Origin: Lindgomyces ingoldianus
Taxonomy: Eukaryota; Ascomycota; Dothideomycetes; Pleosporales; Lindgomycetaceae
Assembly: GCF_010093535.1 (NCBI RefSeq)
Contig: NW_022985162.1
Span: 3,187,306-3,251,305 of the forward strand
DNA length: 64,000 bases
Direction: 5' to 3'
Positions 11,928-24,302 of this stretch are shown piece after piece; position 1 is the stretch's first letter, and the number at the start of each line of letters is the position of its first letter. The position numbers were made by a program, and so were the translations under genes. The notes beneath the pieces are model-generated. The model worked only from the letters and a program-made list of their open reading frames with translations, did no database searches and had not been told where the DNA came from.

Positions 11928-12601
11928 ATGCTATGTATGAAGGACTACGTCGCCTTTAAGAAGCGCTCACCTCTTTTCAATTCGTGCCAGAATACTAAAT
12001 TTGTCGCCTGCGTCAAATCTTGGGTGGGCTATGTTGGAAGCTCCTTGTGGCTAGAGTATCAACGTGCAGCAAACGCAGGGAAGAGGTACAGATAACCCTT
12101 CAAGAATTTTCGAGAAGTCTTACTGTGCAACCATTTCCTCTTCGCATTTCATCACTTTCTACCGACCCACTATCTTTGACTATAACACGACATCGTGTAG
12201 CAAGAATCGCAGTAATGGGGTTTCCTCAGTACATGCGAAAGTCGAACATGTCCCTAGGGTAGGCCAATGTTGAGGAAAATAGAAAGGGCGGATTATCGAA
12301 TTTGGACGTATCTCCTATGAGTACCCAGTTGTGTCTTTTTTTAGTACGACTCCTCATTATACAGAGTTTGATCAGTATACTGATTTGGATTCAAGATTTA
12401 TCACTCACCGGCTGCATGAGCACTTGTGCTGGAATTCCGGGTATATTCGTGGCCAAATTGGACAATTGCAACGATAAGACTTCTTCTGCCTTCTCAGAAG
12501 TCCGATTTGGATACTTTGGTACAGGACATGACTCCAAAAAATACTTAGACAAATATCTAACTACTTTTAAGGCATCTATGCGTCAATATCAGGAAGGGTA
12601 A
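11928..12601 (+). pseudogene. Possible multi-exon gene or gene remnant, unidentified
   Basis: Protein-like text appears in successive frames with plausible splice signals between. One frame from ATG 11928 or 11937 runs to a GTACAG donor at 12086 (MKDYVAFKKRSPLF... SSLWLEYQRAANAGKR). A frame starting after a TTTTTTTAG acceptor near 12344 reads TPHYTEFDQYTDLDSRF then ITHRLHEHLCWNSGYIRG. A third frame ends ...VRFGYFGTGHDSKKYLDKYL and stops at 12601. I cannot join these into one clean model; either further introns or a frameshift lies near 12440-12500. Copia-2 begins 30 bp after the last stop, so the 3' end may have been displaced. No family recognised and no RIP signature. Confidence 0.3.
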
Positions 12602-12630
12602 TCTGTCAATCCAGTGCTGGCAGGGCTTCC

Positions 12631-12833
12631 TGTCGCACGTGTCTCACGCGATATCATACCCATATACTGCACTATTCACTCATTAGGCATAGCTCCTCTC
12701 TTGTACAGTATATAGTCAGCCTAGAGCTCTATTAAGCTCCTTAGACCTTATAATACACTTGTATAATCTACTTTGTTTAGATCTTACTACCTTGTTAACT
12801 TGCTTCCTATATAACCCCTTCTTAGCTTATGTA
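12631..12833 (+). repeat. Copia-2 5' LTR
   Basis: About 203 bp homologous to the LTR at 5154-5352, starting TGTCGCACG. The first 60 bp are close to identical to the Copia-1 LTR; the last 60 bp carry many transitions (for example CCCCTCCTCAGC becomes CCCCTTCTTAGC). Confidence 0.82.
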
Positions 12834-12930
12834 AGAGTTATAAGCCTAAAGTTGCGCTTCTAACTAGTACTATAGTTACTACTGCACATTTAGCTTTTAC
12901 ATCTAGCTTAGGGGACCCTGCAAACCTTAA

Positions 12931-13208
12931 CACATTAATTATAGATTACTTACTAGCTAAGCCTAACTAACTAGACAATAACCTTCTGTCTATTCTAAAA
13001 CATATTAATTACAGATTGCTTACTACCTAAGCTTAATAAATAGGATAATAACCTTTAGTTTATTCTATATATATTAATTACAAATTGCTTACTAGCTAAG
13101 CTTAATTAATAAAATAATAACTTTTTATCTATTTTAAAACATATTAATTATAGATTGCTTACTAGCTAAGCATAATTAACTAAATAATAACTTTTTTATC
13201 TACTAAAC
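12931..13208 (+). repeat. Four tandem ~70-bp repeats in the Copia-2 leader
   Basis: Units begin near 12931, 13001, 13070 and 13140 and share ATATTAATTA...GATTGCTTACTAGCTAAGC. They lie between the 5' LTR and gag. The corresponding part of Copia-1 is outside the window, so whether the array is a family feature cannot be judged. Confidence 0.8.
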
Positions 13209-14445
13209 TAAAACTACTTGTTAATAGAAGACCTACTTAATTTATATAAGCAACTTCTTACTATTAACATATAAAAAGATAACTTTAAATATTAATACTT
13301 TTATATAGCTTACTAAAAAGAGCAACTAGCAGCCCTAGTTTAGTTGCATTAAGATACAAGCAACTAGAGAGCGTGTCTAGAAGTATATTAATCTAGACCT
13401 CTTACTAGAAAATCTTCTAGTTAACACTATGCTATAGAGGCCTAAGGTTACAAAGTTTTATATAGGCAGCACTTAGCTTAGTTCTAACTCTATAGTCTCT
13501 AACTTAAACTTTAATAATTAGAAATGCTATACAATAGCTTATAAAGACTACTATAATAATCTAAAGTTATTTAAAACTTTATGTAAAGCTCTATTAAACG
13601 TTTGTGTATTTATTAAAAGCGCTGTTTGTATAATAAACTACTTTATTATTAAGAATAAAAAAACTATTTATAAAAAGCTAAAAGCTTTAAAAGTAATTTT
13701 AAAGCTTTTTAACAAGTAGCTTAAGTAAAGCGCACAAACTGCATATAACTGCGTAAAAAAGTAGTTATTAAAAATAAAATAAAACTAATAGATTATAACG
13801 TACTTTATAGGCAAGTTGCTTACACACCTAAGTTGCTTACTTTTACTAAGACCCTACTACACTACCCTTTCTACACTAATGCATTCTTAATAACACTACT
13901 TAGACATGTTAAAAAAATATTAAATGCAGCTTATAATCTAGGCTTTTAAATAAGACATAACACTTTTTAAGCAACACGCTATAGCTATCTACAGAGTTTT
14001 TTAAAAAATAATAAGTAACTAATGTGCTAGATAACCTTTTTAAGCTAATTATACAGCTAACTTATAAAAGCTAGATAATAATAAAAAGTAGGTAATTATT
14101 TAGCACATACTTAAGCTAAATGTGTAAGGATTTCTCTCTTAGCTAGTAGCTATAGCTAATATAGCTAATTTTTTACACACTAAGTGTAATATAGGCTATG
14201 TTAGCATAAACTAGCTTAATACATTTATTAAGTATTACTTAAAGCTTAAAGTAAAGTTTAAGTGTAAGTATAACTATAAAAAAGCTTTTTATAAAAATTT
14301 TATAGTAATTTAAAGCTAGTTTAACTTTATAAAAAATATTAAAGCTAAGTATAGCATCTAAAATAATAACATATACAACTTTAATAAAATAAAGTTTATA
14401 ATAGGCTAGATATCTACTAAAGTAGTTATTATAAGTTTAGAGAGA

Positions 14446-14763
14446 TGTCACGATTGTGCACGAGTAAGGTTATAGAGCTTCACAGAGGTCTAGTTTAATT
14501 ACTATGTAAGGTATTATAGTAGGTACAAGACATTGTGTAAGGAACAGAAAGGTTTAAAAAAAAATTAGTAATTAAATACTTAGCTTAAAAGTCTAAGCGC
14601 TTTAAGTATAAATTAAGCTTATTTTAAGTTTAGTTAGTGTTAAAGCAGTTTATACTTAAGTTTATGTTTATGTTATGTTATATTTATGTTAGACATGCAC
14701 TAATAATACTCTAGTACATGTCTAATACAGTTATGTCTAGGATCTAGAGAGGATACTGTAACA
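14446..14763 (-). repeat. Gypsy-1 left (3') LTR, 318 bp
   Basis: Begins TGTCACGATTGTGCACG and ends GGATACTGTAACA. The outer (left) end keeps CpG and CpA, while the inner end is RIP-mutated. Confidence 0.93.
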
Positions 14764-14789
14764 GTACCCCCCCTTTATTAAAAAAAGAA

Positions 14790-17700
14790 TCCTTTACATT
14801 AGTAGTTCTAGCATTAGGTTGTCTTTATTAGAGTACAGGTTTAGTTTAGATAGGTATTAGGCATAAAATTAGGTTACTATAAAGTTTTTTTATAAGGCTT
14901 CTGCAGGTTCCTATAATAGTTTGTTATATCTAGTCTATTTTATAAAGTATTTATAGATATGTTTTTTCTTATTAAACTAAATGTATTTAATATTTTTTAT
15001 AACATATTTTAGTTTATTATTTATAATAATAAGTTTAAGTAGCAGGTTTAGCTGTTTAAGTAAATAGTTAGATTTAGAGGCTACTTAGCGCAGCAATAAT
15101 ACATAGAACACAGGGTGTATCTTTATGCTGTTAGGTAGGGTTAATTAGTAAGTGTATAATAAAACTATATAGGCTACTATAAAAAGGCTAAAGTTCTTTT
15201 AATTAAGTTTCTTTAATTATTAGTTTATTTAAATATTTCTAGTGTTTAGCTAGACCTTCTTGCTAGCTGCATACATAAGAGTAAGAGTTTAAAATTAGTT
15301 TACGTACTCTTATTAAAAAGCTTAAGCCTATATAAGCTTTTTATAAATGTATTTAGATATATTTTAAATTTTATTAATAAGTCTATTTATATCTATTACT
15401 TATATAAATTAATAAGTTAGTTAAGAGGTATTTAAAAGTAGTTTAAATTCTATTTAAAGGTAGTATTTATAGTTTACTAAGAATAAGAATACTTATGTTA
15501 ATTTAGATATTATGTTATTAGCTTTAAACTATACTATAGCTAACTATTTTACCTAGTTATTTTACTAGTAGTTTGTATACACTTATAAGACTTATTTTAT
15601 TATAGTGTTTATGTTCTTAGTCTAGCTATTAGTCTCTAGGTAAAAAGCTATAGATAGATAAAAGATAATTTAGAGCTATTTATAAAGTTTGTTTTAAAAG
15701 GCTAAGACAAACTGTGTACCTCTGTCTAATATAATTATGTTAAGTAGGCTATAGTAAACCTATATATATTAGTAGAATAACTAGGCTATATTAGAGGCAG
15801 TTATAAAGAAATATAGTATTAGGTGTTAATACTTAGTTAAGTAATTAATAACTACTATAATATTTATATACCTTTTTGATAAAAGTAAGTTTATAATAAA
15901 GTTAATTAATATATCTTTCTAAGCTTATTTAAAAATTAGAAGCAGTTTAAGTAGGCTATTATACCTTTTTTAAAAGGCCTTTACTTTACAGCAAGTATAG
16001 CAACATAATATATATTAGCGTACAGTATAGAACATGCGGGGCTAGTAGTACTCTCTCTATAGTAGGTTAAGAGTCTTTTCTTTGCCTAAGTGTTCTTTAA
16101 CAGGCAAGTTATGTATAATTTAGAGTAGTTTAATTCTTAGTTTATTAAAATTAAAAATTATAAGTTAGTTATAGTAATATAGCTTACTATTTTAGTTTTT
16201 ATAGTTAGCTAGTGTTACCTTTTTTAACTAACTAGCACTATTTTAAAACAGGTTTAAAGTTTCTTAGATAAATTTATTATTTAAATACTTATTAGTAATA
16301 ATTTAATTAATTATCTAATTTATTTTATTTAAGTTAAAGTCTAAAAATAGCTTAAGTTAGAGTAGAGTTTAGTGTTAAGCCTTTTACACTTTTTTTTAAG
16401 TAAGGACATCTTAGAATTACTTTATAAAAGCATCTATTTTTTTTTTATTTTAACTAGAATAATAAGTAATCTTAAAATTAAAATAAGATAAGTATTTAAA
16501 CTAATAAGCTTACTAGTAGCTAAGTTATTTTATAGTTATAAAGTACTATAAGTTCTTATAGTTAAATAAGACCTATATTAGATGCGCTGCACCTTCTAGT
16601 TTAGGTTACTATTATTTAAAGTAGTGTACTATAGTAAGTAATTCTTTATTATAGATCTTATAATTACCTTCTACAAAGCTTATTCTTTTTAAAAAGTATG
16701 CAATAAGCCTAATAGTCCTGTCTAGCTTAGTCTAGAAAAGAACTTCTGCTACTATGTAGTCTAAAGCATTAGCTTTTATAAGTATTAGTAGTTTAAAGTT
16801 AAAGTAGCAGAGTATTAGAGCTTTAGTAAAGGCTTTTTTTAGCTAGTTAAAAAACTATTAGTAATTTAAGTTAAAGTTAAATTAAAATTTTTTTTAATAA
16901 GTGTAATTATAAAGCTTACTTACTATAAAAAGTTATTAATAAATTATTAGTAAAAGTTAGTAAATTTTATAAAAGCTTAAACATTCTTTATATTCTTTAA
17001 ATATTACTAATCTAGCATAGTTTAAACTTTAACAGGGTCTATTTAAATGCTATTTATAAAGATTACATATCTTAAATATATAACCTTTAATTAGTAGAAC
17101 TTATATTTGTTTATGTTAAGTTATAGACCTACTTTTTTTATAGCCTTTAGCACTAAGCGTACATGCTGTTTATGCTCTAAAAGCTATTACTATAGATTAG
17201 AATATTATTAATATACATAGTGCAGAACATGTTTAGGTAGGGTTAGAGCAAGTTATTTACAAAATGTTAAAAAGTACTAGGCATGTTAGCTAAGCTAAAA
17301 GGCATTACTAGGTACTTAAATAGTTTATATTAGGTCTAAAACACTATTAGCTACTTATTACCCTTTGCTATTCTTAGCTTATTAAAAGTAGTAATAATAT
17401 TTAACTTTATAAAATACTTTACTTTACTTAGTTAGCTTAGAGTTTTTTATAAAAAAAAATTAAGTATTAGTTTTTAATAGTAACAGCATTTAGTCTTTAG
17501 TAGTTAATATAAAATTAAAGCCTACTTTTAAGTTTCTTTATAAATAGTATAAGTAACACTACTAGTAAAAAGCTAGCTTAAATAAACTTTTTTTTTAAGT
17601 TTTTATTAAAGTATTTTTAAAGCACTTTTAATTTATTTAGTAACATTTTATATAGTAGCCTATAACTAGGTTGTTTACTAGGCTTAAAAGTTATCTAGTA

Positions 17701-19740
17701 ATTATATAGACATTATATAAAAAGCTTATTAAACTTATTTTAAAAAAAAACATGTAATAAGTTATAGTAGTTTTAAAGAACTATTATTTTTAAGTTAGTG
17801 TGTTTTTAAAAAGCTAAAGCTTAGTTTATATTAGAAATTATAACTATGTAAATTTTATAATCTAGTTATTAAGCTAGAGTTACAAACAGAGCAGGTTCTA
17901 TATAGTAGATGTCTATCTGCTGTTTAAGTCTTAGTTTATATTTAAATTAAGTAAGTAAAAATTCTTTAAAGGCTTTTTTTTTTTAAGTTTAAGTAGTTGT
18001 TAAATTATTTTATATAGCTTATCTTAGTAAAAGGCCTAGCTTATTAGCCTTACTTAAGTAGTTTTTTTTTAAGTTATTAAAAAGTAAGTCTAGAGACCTT
18101 CTATATTAAGTGCTACTTAGGTGTTATTTAAGTGTAAGCATAAGCATATATCTTAGCATTAAAAAAAGTTAAAGTTTAGAACTTACTTTTAGTAATTAAA
18201 GGCAACTTTATGCTAATATAGCTATAGTTATTTTAAAATTAGGTTATAACATTCTATGTTTATTACATAGAGCTTAATTTACTTTTTATAGTGTTAGTAA
18301 GTAATTATAATAGTTATAGTATAAAAAATAAAACTTTTTTTAAGTTATTTTCTATTAAATCTAGTTAGGTAAATTATTTAAGTAAGTAGTGTTAATTAAA
18401 AATTTAGTTTATATGCTAGTTCTTTATTAATATAACCTATACTATTTACTTCTAAGTTAATAAAAGCCTATATTAGAGCTAATATAGTTTTTTATTATAA
18501 ATATATAAAAATATTAACTTAGTACTTTTAGTTATTAGTAGGGGACTTAGCTTATAAGTTAGCAAAAATCTAGTGTTAAATTAGTCTTAGAGGGCAACTT
18601 AGCCCTAGGACAAGCCTTTTTATAGGCTTTTACTGCTATAGCTGTAGCTGTGTTAAAAGTAGTAAGAAAGATTAAAGCTTAAATATAAGTTAAAGCCTTT
18701 ATAAAAATAAAATTAAGATAGTAAGAATTTTTAATAAGTGCTAGCAGCGCTACTTATGTAAACTTAAAAAAAAGAAATAAAGCAGTTTTAAAAAATATAA
18801 CTATGCTTACTGCACTTAAAGTATTAACTTTTTTTTTATAATCTTTACACTTTCTAGAACTAACTAAAGCATAATTTAAATTAATTTTTATTACATTAAG
18901 GTTTTTATTTGCAACTGCGCTAGTTTAGAGGCGTATTAGGGCTTATATAGAGAGGAACCTTATGTTATTATTATAGGTAGTAATTAAGTTTATATACACA
19001 TTAAAGTTATTTAAGAGGGGTTCTTCTACTATAGCGTATTACAGTTTAGTTAAGAGGGAGTTATATAAGGCTATAATTAGACCTATTTTATTTAGGCCTA
19101 TATTAAATGCAAGTTAGTAAAACTTAGTAAAGTATAAAGTAAAGCTTTTTTTTATTTATTATAAAGTGTTTAAGTAACTTAGGGCTGTTAACTCTTTATT
19201 TAAGTGTTTATAAGTTACTTATAAAAACACTATAAATTAATCTAAGTTAATAATATCCTTATTTATTAGTAAGTTAATTAAGGTTATTATATTATAGTTA
19301 AGTTAAAAGTAAGTATATAGTAACTAAAAGTGTTTAGAGAGAAATTAGTCTACATTTTCTTTAAGTTTATATTAGAGCTTATATAGAAAGAAAAGTAGGT
19401 CTTTTTATTTTTTATTAAACAGTAGGGGATTAGAAAGTTAGTTAGATTTTATTACTAAGTTAAAAAAGTTATAGGTTGTAGGCAGTGTTAAATAAAAAAG
19501 AGTTAAGCTATCTCTAGACTTTTAAGTAAGCTTTAAGGCTAGTAAGTTCTTAGTTCCTACTACTATAATAAAAGTTAAGGCAGAAATAGACTGCTTAATA
19601 ACATAAAGCTGTTTTTTAAAGTCTTTTTAAAAAGCTTCTAAGCTTATAACATAGCAGCTTTTCTATAAAGTAAGCGCTTTTTAAAAGGCTTTTTAGCTTA
19701 CTTTAATAACTTAAAGTTATATAAGTACTAAGCTTATTAA
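14790..19740 (-). pseudogene. Gypsy-1 Gag-Pol with C-terminal chromodomain
   Basis: Read leftward. RT active site MYINNILIYS (family YxDD) is at about 17190-17220. The integrase C-terminal motif KIHPVFYVLLLR is at about 15082-15120. The chromodomain follows at about 14885-15030 (KLKYVIKNIKYI..., ...KYFIKxTRYN..., EPAEAL). The order RT before integrase before chromodomain defines a gypsy chromovirus. Stops are mostly TAG/TAA. In known chromoviruses the chromodomain steers integration to modified chromatin. Confidence 0.88.
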
Positions 19741-19786
19741 ATTAGATTTAGAGGCTATTCTTAGCTAGAGTTTTAATATAATGTAA

Positions 19787-20104
19787 TGTTATAATTTTGC
19801 ACAAGTAAGGTTATAAAGCTTTATAAAGGTCTAGTTTAATTACTATGTAAAGTATTATAGTAAGTACAAGACATTATGTAAGAAATAAAAAGGTTTAAAA
19901 GAAAATTAGTAATTAAATACTTAGCTTAAAAGTCTAAGCGCTTTAGGTATAAATTAAGCCTGTTCTAAGTTTAGTTAGTGTTAGAGCAGTTTATGCTTAA
20001 GTTTATGTCTGTGTTGTGTTGTGTTTATGTTAGACGTGCACTAATAATACTCTAGTACGCGTCTAATACAGTTATGTCTGGGATCCGGGGAGGATACCGT
20101 GACA
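19787..20104 (-). repeat. Gypsy-1 right (5') LTR, 318 bp
   Basis: Begins TGTTATAATTTTGC, a mutated form of the left LTR start, and ends with the unmutated GGATACCGTGACA. Mutated inside and intact outside, the mirror image of its partner. Confidence 0.93.
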
Positions 20105-21675
20105 AGAGATAAGAATAGCTAAAAGTAGTTTAGCTAGGTAACTAGAAGTAGACAACAGCTATCTAGGGCATTAATGCTAAAAAGTAGGCTATTTTACTTT
20201 TTATTATCTTTTAAAGTAGCAACTACTTTTTAAACTAGTGTAAAAAAAAATCTACTTTAAAATTAAGTTATTATAATCTTTAAGCGCAGCTAGACTACTA
20301 ATTAGCTTAGTTTAAACTAGTTAAAGCACTTTAACGCGCATATAAAAAAGTGTACTATTAGTAGCTACTATTTACTAGTTATTAATAGCTATAAAAGCTA
20401 TAACTTACTTTATTTCTAGTAATACTATAAAGATAATAAGATTATTACTATTTACATACTTTTTTACTTATTACACCTTTTATAGCTACTTAATATAAGT
20501 TATTTTACTTTTTTAAAGAAGGTGTATAAGCGCTAAGCTAAAAACTTTATATATAACTAAATTACTTATATTATACAAATAAAGTTCTTACTATGCTTTA
20601 AAGTAGCCTATAATGCTATAATTACTTTTAGTAATATCTAAAAAAAGTTTTAAAGCGCTAGATTAGTTTCTTTTAACTTATAATAAGTTATAATAAGCCT
20701 TAATGTAAAGTTGTGCACTCTATTACTACTACTACTTATATATAATAAGCTCTAGTAGTTATAAACTCTAAGTAATACTTTAAAACTTAAGTTATAATTA
20801 ATACTTATAAAAATAAAAATTTAAAAGTATATAAATAGTTTACTAACTTTTATAGTTAAAGTGTTTAAAAAAGTTTTAAAGAAAGTAGTAATAATTACGC
20901 ATAAGCTAGTGTTAGTATAATAAAAAATTACTAAGCTTTAAGTAACTAATAAAGCTACTACATAACATAAATTACATAAAAAAAGGTAAATTAAAGTAAA
21001 AAAAACTTTAATAATTTAGAAAAGCCTATACTTAATAGCTTTAAAAGAGTTTAAAGCGCGTAGTAATAGAAAGAAAGCAAAAAAGTAAGTATAAGCTAAA
21101 GTAGGTAAGCTATTCTAAAGGCGCTACAGATAGTGTAATTAGACTAAGCATAACACATAAACATGTAAGTAAGAAGTAGAAGTAGTATCTAAATAATATT
21201 CTAGGCTGTACTGTACTATATAGTGCCAGAGCGGGTTGTTATAGGCTATAATAGAGTTTGTTAGGGTAGGGTCTTAGCAAAAGTAAGCGACTTAGGTGTG
21301 TGAGCAACTCGCCCGTGAAGTACGTTAGTATATAAAAATATATATATTAATGCTAAATTAGTTTACCTAATAAATATAACAAAATATTAACTACATTATA
21401 ACTTTATATTAGTAATTTTAGACATAAACTCTAAATGCGCAGCAGCTATCTAATTAATTTTAGTCTAGTATAAATAAACTAATAAAAATCTACTTAATCT
21501 TTTTACTAGGTGTCTAGAGTTCTTTAAAAATTAGTAAAAAATTATAGCTAACTTAGCAACTTAGTGTTATCTATAGCAGTTTTACTATATACTAAGAACA
21601 CTTGTTTATACTAGAACAGAAGTAACAGTAGTTTATATGTAACTTCTATAGAGGTTGCTATAAATCTAAGAACTA

Positions 21676-22790
21676 ACGTACCTAACAGGTTAGCCGGCCA
21701 CACAGGTTGGCCGGCCACTTTTGCTAAGCCCCCACTAAACTCTACCTATCTACATAATGCTTTAACAATAACACTAGATTAAATCTTTTAAAGAACATTA
21801 AATACAGCTTGCTCTTTAGGCTTTTAAATAAGACTTAAAACTTTCTTTATAACATGCTGTAGCTATTTATAATGTCTCTTACACAACACTAAGTAATTAA
21901 CGCGCTAGACAGCCTTTACAAGCAGAATGCTAGCCTAAATTAAGGAATCTAACTAAGCTTAAAAAAAAGGTAGTTGTTAAGTATATACTTAAGCTTATTA
22001 CACGCAGATTTCCCTCTAGGCTTACAGCTGTAGCTAATATAGCTAATTCCTTACCTGCAGAGCGCAATCTAGGCTAGGTTAGCTTAAACTAGACTAGTAT
22101 GTAGGTTAAGCACTGCCCTAAGTTTATAATAAAGTTTAATTATAAGTATAATTATAAAAAAGTGCTTTATAAGGATCTAGAGGTTATCTAGGGCTAGTTT
22201 TGCCTAGTAGCTAACATAAAAGCTAAGTATAGTATCTAGAATAAAGACAGGTATAACTTTAACAAGTTAGGCTTTATAATAGGCTAGATATTAACTAGAG
22301 TAGTTATTACAGCTTTAGAGAGACAAGGACAGCTAAAGGCAATATAGTAAGGTAATAAAAAGTAGATAATAGTTATCTAGGGCATTAACACAACAAAGTA
22401 GGCTATAAGATTATAAAGCTTTAAGCAGTAAATAAAGCTGCTATGTAATATAAATTACATAAAAAGAAGCAAATTTAGGTAGAAAAGACCTTAATAGTTA
22501 AGGATAAAGCTTGTCTAGCTACTCTAAAGGAGTTTAAAGCGCGTAGTAATAGAAAGAAGCTAAAGACGCAGGTGCACGCTAAAGAAGGTAAGCTAAGTTA
22601 AAGGTAATGTAGGTAGTGTAATTAGACTAGGCATAACTTGCGTACATGTAAATAAGTAGTAGAAGTAGACTCTAAATAATATCTTGTGTTGTATTACTTT
22701 ATACAGGGCTAAAGTGGGCTATTTTGCAAGAGAATGGGGTGGTTTTAGTAGAGGCTTAGCAAAAGTGGCCGGCCAACCTGTTAGGTACGT
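21676..22790 (+). mobile_element. A1: internally deleted Fot1/pogo-type transposon, family A
   Basis: TIRs begin ACGTACCTAACAGGTT and mirror on the right as AACCTGTTAGGTACGT, flanked by TA (21674-21675, 22791-22792). At 1115 bp it lacks about 0.75 kb of the middle of the transposase compared with A3 (about 1.86 kb). The 5' part with the HTH region and the first catalytic block, and the 3' tail, are kept. The deletion junction is near 22405, where GTAGGCTA runs into the transposase tail. It depends on a full-length helper. Confidence 0.9.
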
Positions 22791-23757
22791 TATAAATTTA
22801 ATAATTTTTAACTAAAACTTAAAAAGTTCTAGATTTCTACTTTCTTCTAGTAAAAATATAATAAGCATATAAGTAGTAATTTTTAGCTTAAAGTAAAAGC
22901 TAAGTAGCTTAAGAATAGAGACCTTTCTTTACTATTAAGAGACTAACTAAACTAAGAAAGAGAACACAGTAGATAAAAAGAACGCAGAAGAGGCAGTAAT
23001 AATAGTAACTATTATTAACGTACCTAACAGGTTGGCCGGCCACACGGGTTAGCCGGCCACTTTTGCCAAGCCCCTACTAAAACTACCCTATTCTAGCGCA
23101 AAACAGCCTACTTTAGCCCTGTATAAAGTAATATAACATAAGATATTATTTTAAGTCTACTTCTGCTACTTGCTTATATATACATAAGTTATGCCTAGTC
23201 TAATTACACTACCTATATTACCTTTAACTTAGCTTACTTTTTTTAGTGCGCACTTATGTCTTTAGCTTCCTTTTATTACTATACACTTTAAACTCTTTTA
23301 AAGCAGTTAAATAAGCCTTATTCTTAACTATTAAAGTCTTTTTTACCTAAATTTGCTTCTTTTTATGTAATTTATATTATATAGCAGCCTTATTTACTAC
23401 TTAAAGCTTTATAATCTCTTTTTACACTAACACTAGCTTATGTGTAATAATTACTACTCTTTTTAAACCTTTTTTAAAAGCTTTTACTATAGACATTAGT
23501 AAGCTATTTATATGCTTTTAAATTTTTACTTTTATAAGTGTTAATTATAACTTAAATTTAAAAGTATTACTTAGAGTTTATAACTGCTAGAGCTTATTAT
23601 TAATAAGTAGTAGTAGTAATAAAGTATATAACTAAATATTAAGAGCTATTTTAACTTATTTTAGGTTAAATAGAACTAAACTAGCGCTTTAAAACCCTTC
23701 TTAGATATTACTAAAAGTAATTACTACATTATAAACGTGTATAAAGCATAGTAAAAA

Positions 23758-23986
23758 TGTGAAGCTATGTGAGGCACCAGAGACATGAGGAACTGCATTG
23801 TATTGTATTGCTCGAGGAGTCCTTTGCAGGAGTCTATATATATGCGAAATAAGTGGGTGAGTCGTGGCAAGAGACTGTGCTGAGATGCATACGACTATGG
23901 TGCCGACGCATGATCATCGTGTGACGACACATCCGACTATCGTGCGACTATGGTGACGACGCATCCGAGTGTCACCAATGCAAACA
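23758..23986. repeat. H2: solo LTR in A3, TSD AAAAA
   Basis: 229 bp, TGTGAAGCTATG to GCAAACA, with AAAAA on both sides (23753-23757, 23987-23991). Almost the same as H1 (6476-6705), and unmutated although its host A3 is strongly RIP-mutated. Confidence 0.9.
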
Positions 23987-24302
23987 AAAAACTTAAGTTT
24001 TATAATATAAGTAATTTAGTTACATATAAGATCTTTAGCTTAGCGCTTATATACTTTTTTTAAAAAGGTAAAATAACTTACATTAAAAAGCTATAAAAAG
24101 TGTAATAAGTGTAGAAGCATATAAATAGTAATAATCTTATTTTTTTATAGTACTACTAAAAATTAAGTAAGTTATAGCTTTTATAGCTATTAATAATAAA
24201 AAGCTAATAAGCACTTATAACTTTTTTTATATGCTTATTAAAGTGCTTTAACTACTATAGCTAAAGCTTATTTATTATCTAGCTATTTTTAGAGACTATA
24301 AT

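Larger units (their letters stand above)
14446..20104 (-). mobile_element. Gypsy-1: full-length chromovirus (Ty3/gypsy), TSD AGAGA
   Basis: A 5659 bp element with 318 bp LTRs and perfect TSDs AGAGA at 14441-14445 and 20105-20109. A C-rich tract right after the left LTR (14765-14774) is the complement of a polypurine tract, so the element reads leftward. The minus frame shows RT, integrase and a chromodomain. It is inserted in B1. Gypsy-2 (29339-35002) is a second copy with the same LTR length. Confidence 0.95.
13960..21180 (+). pseudogene. B1 transposase (HTH plus DDE_1), RIP-inactivated and split
   Basis: Upstream of Gypsy-1 are the helix-turn-helix region and the start of the DDE domain: YNFNKIKFIIG near 14380-14405 corresponds to the family's FDETGF, with the catalytic Asp changed to Asn. 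Downstream, near 20450-20520, is the degraded PPHxTHxLQPLDVG block, and near 20610-20690 the SNIxxxF...ALDxFL block, which corresponds to the GFRxAGLxPFD region. Many Gln codons are TAA or TAG. Together these mark a Fot1/pogo transposase. Confidence 0.85.
13798..21325 (+). mobile_element. B1: Fot1/pogo-type transposon (Tc1/mariner superfamily), opened by Gypsy-1
   Basis: Terminal inverted repeats (TIRs) start ACGTACTT...GCAAGTTGC on the left and mirror as GCAACTCGCCCGTGAAGTACGT on the right, flanked by TA (13796-13797, 21326-21327). Without Gypsy-1 and its TSD it is about 1.86 kb, a normal size for Fot1-like elements. It sits in Copia-2 at the position of Copia-1 553-554. It belongs to the same family as B2 (25904), B5 (36573) and B4 (50605). 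Confidence 0.92.
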
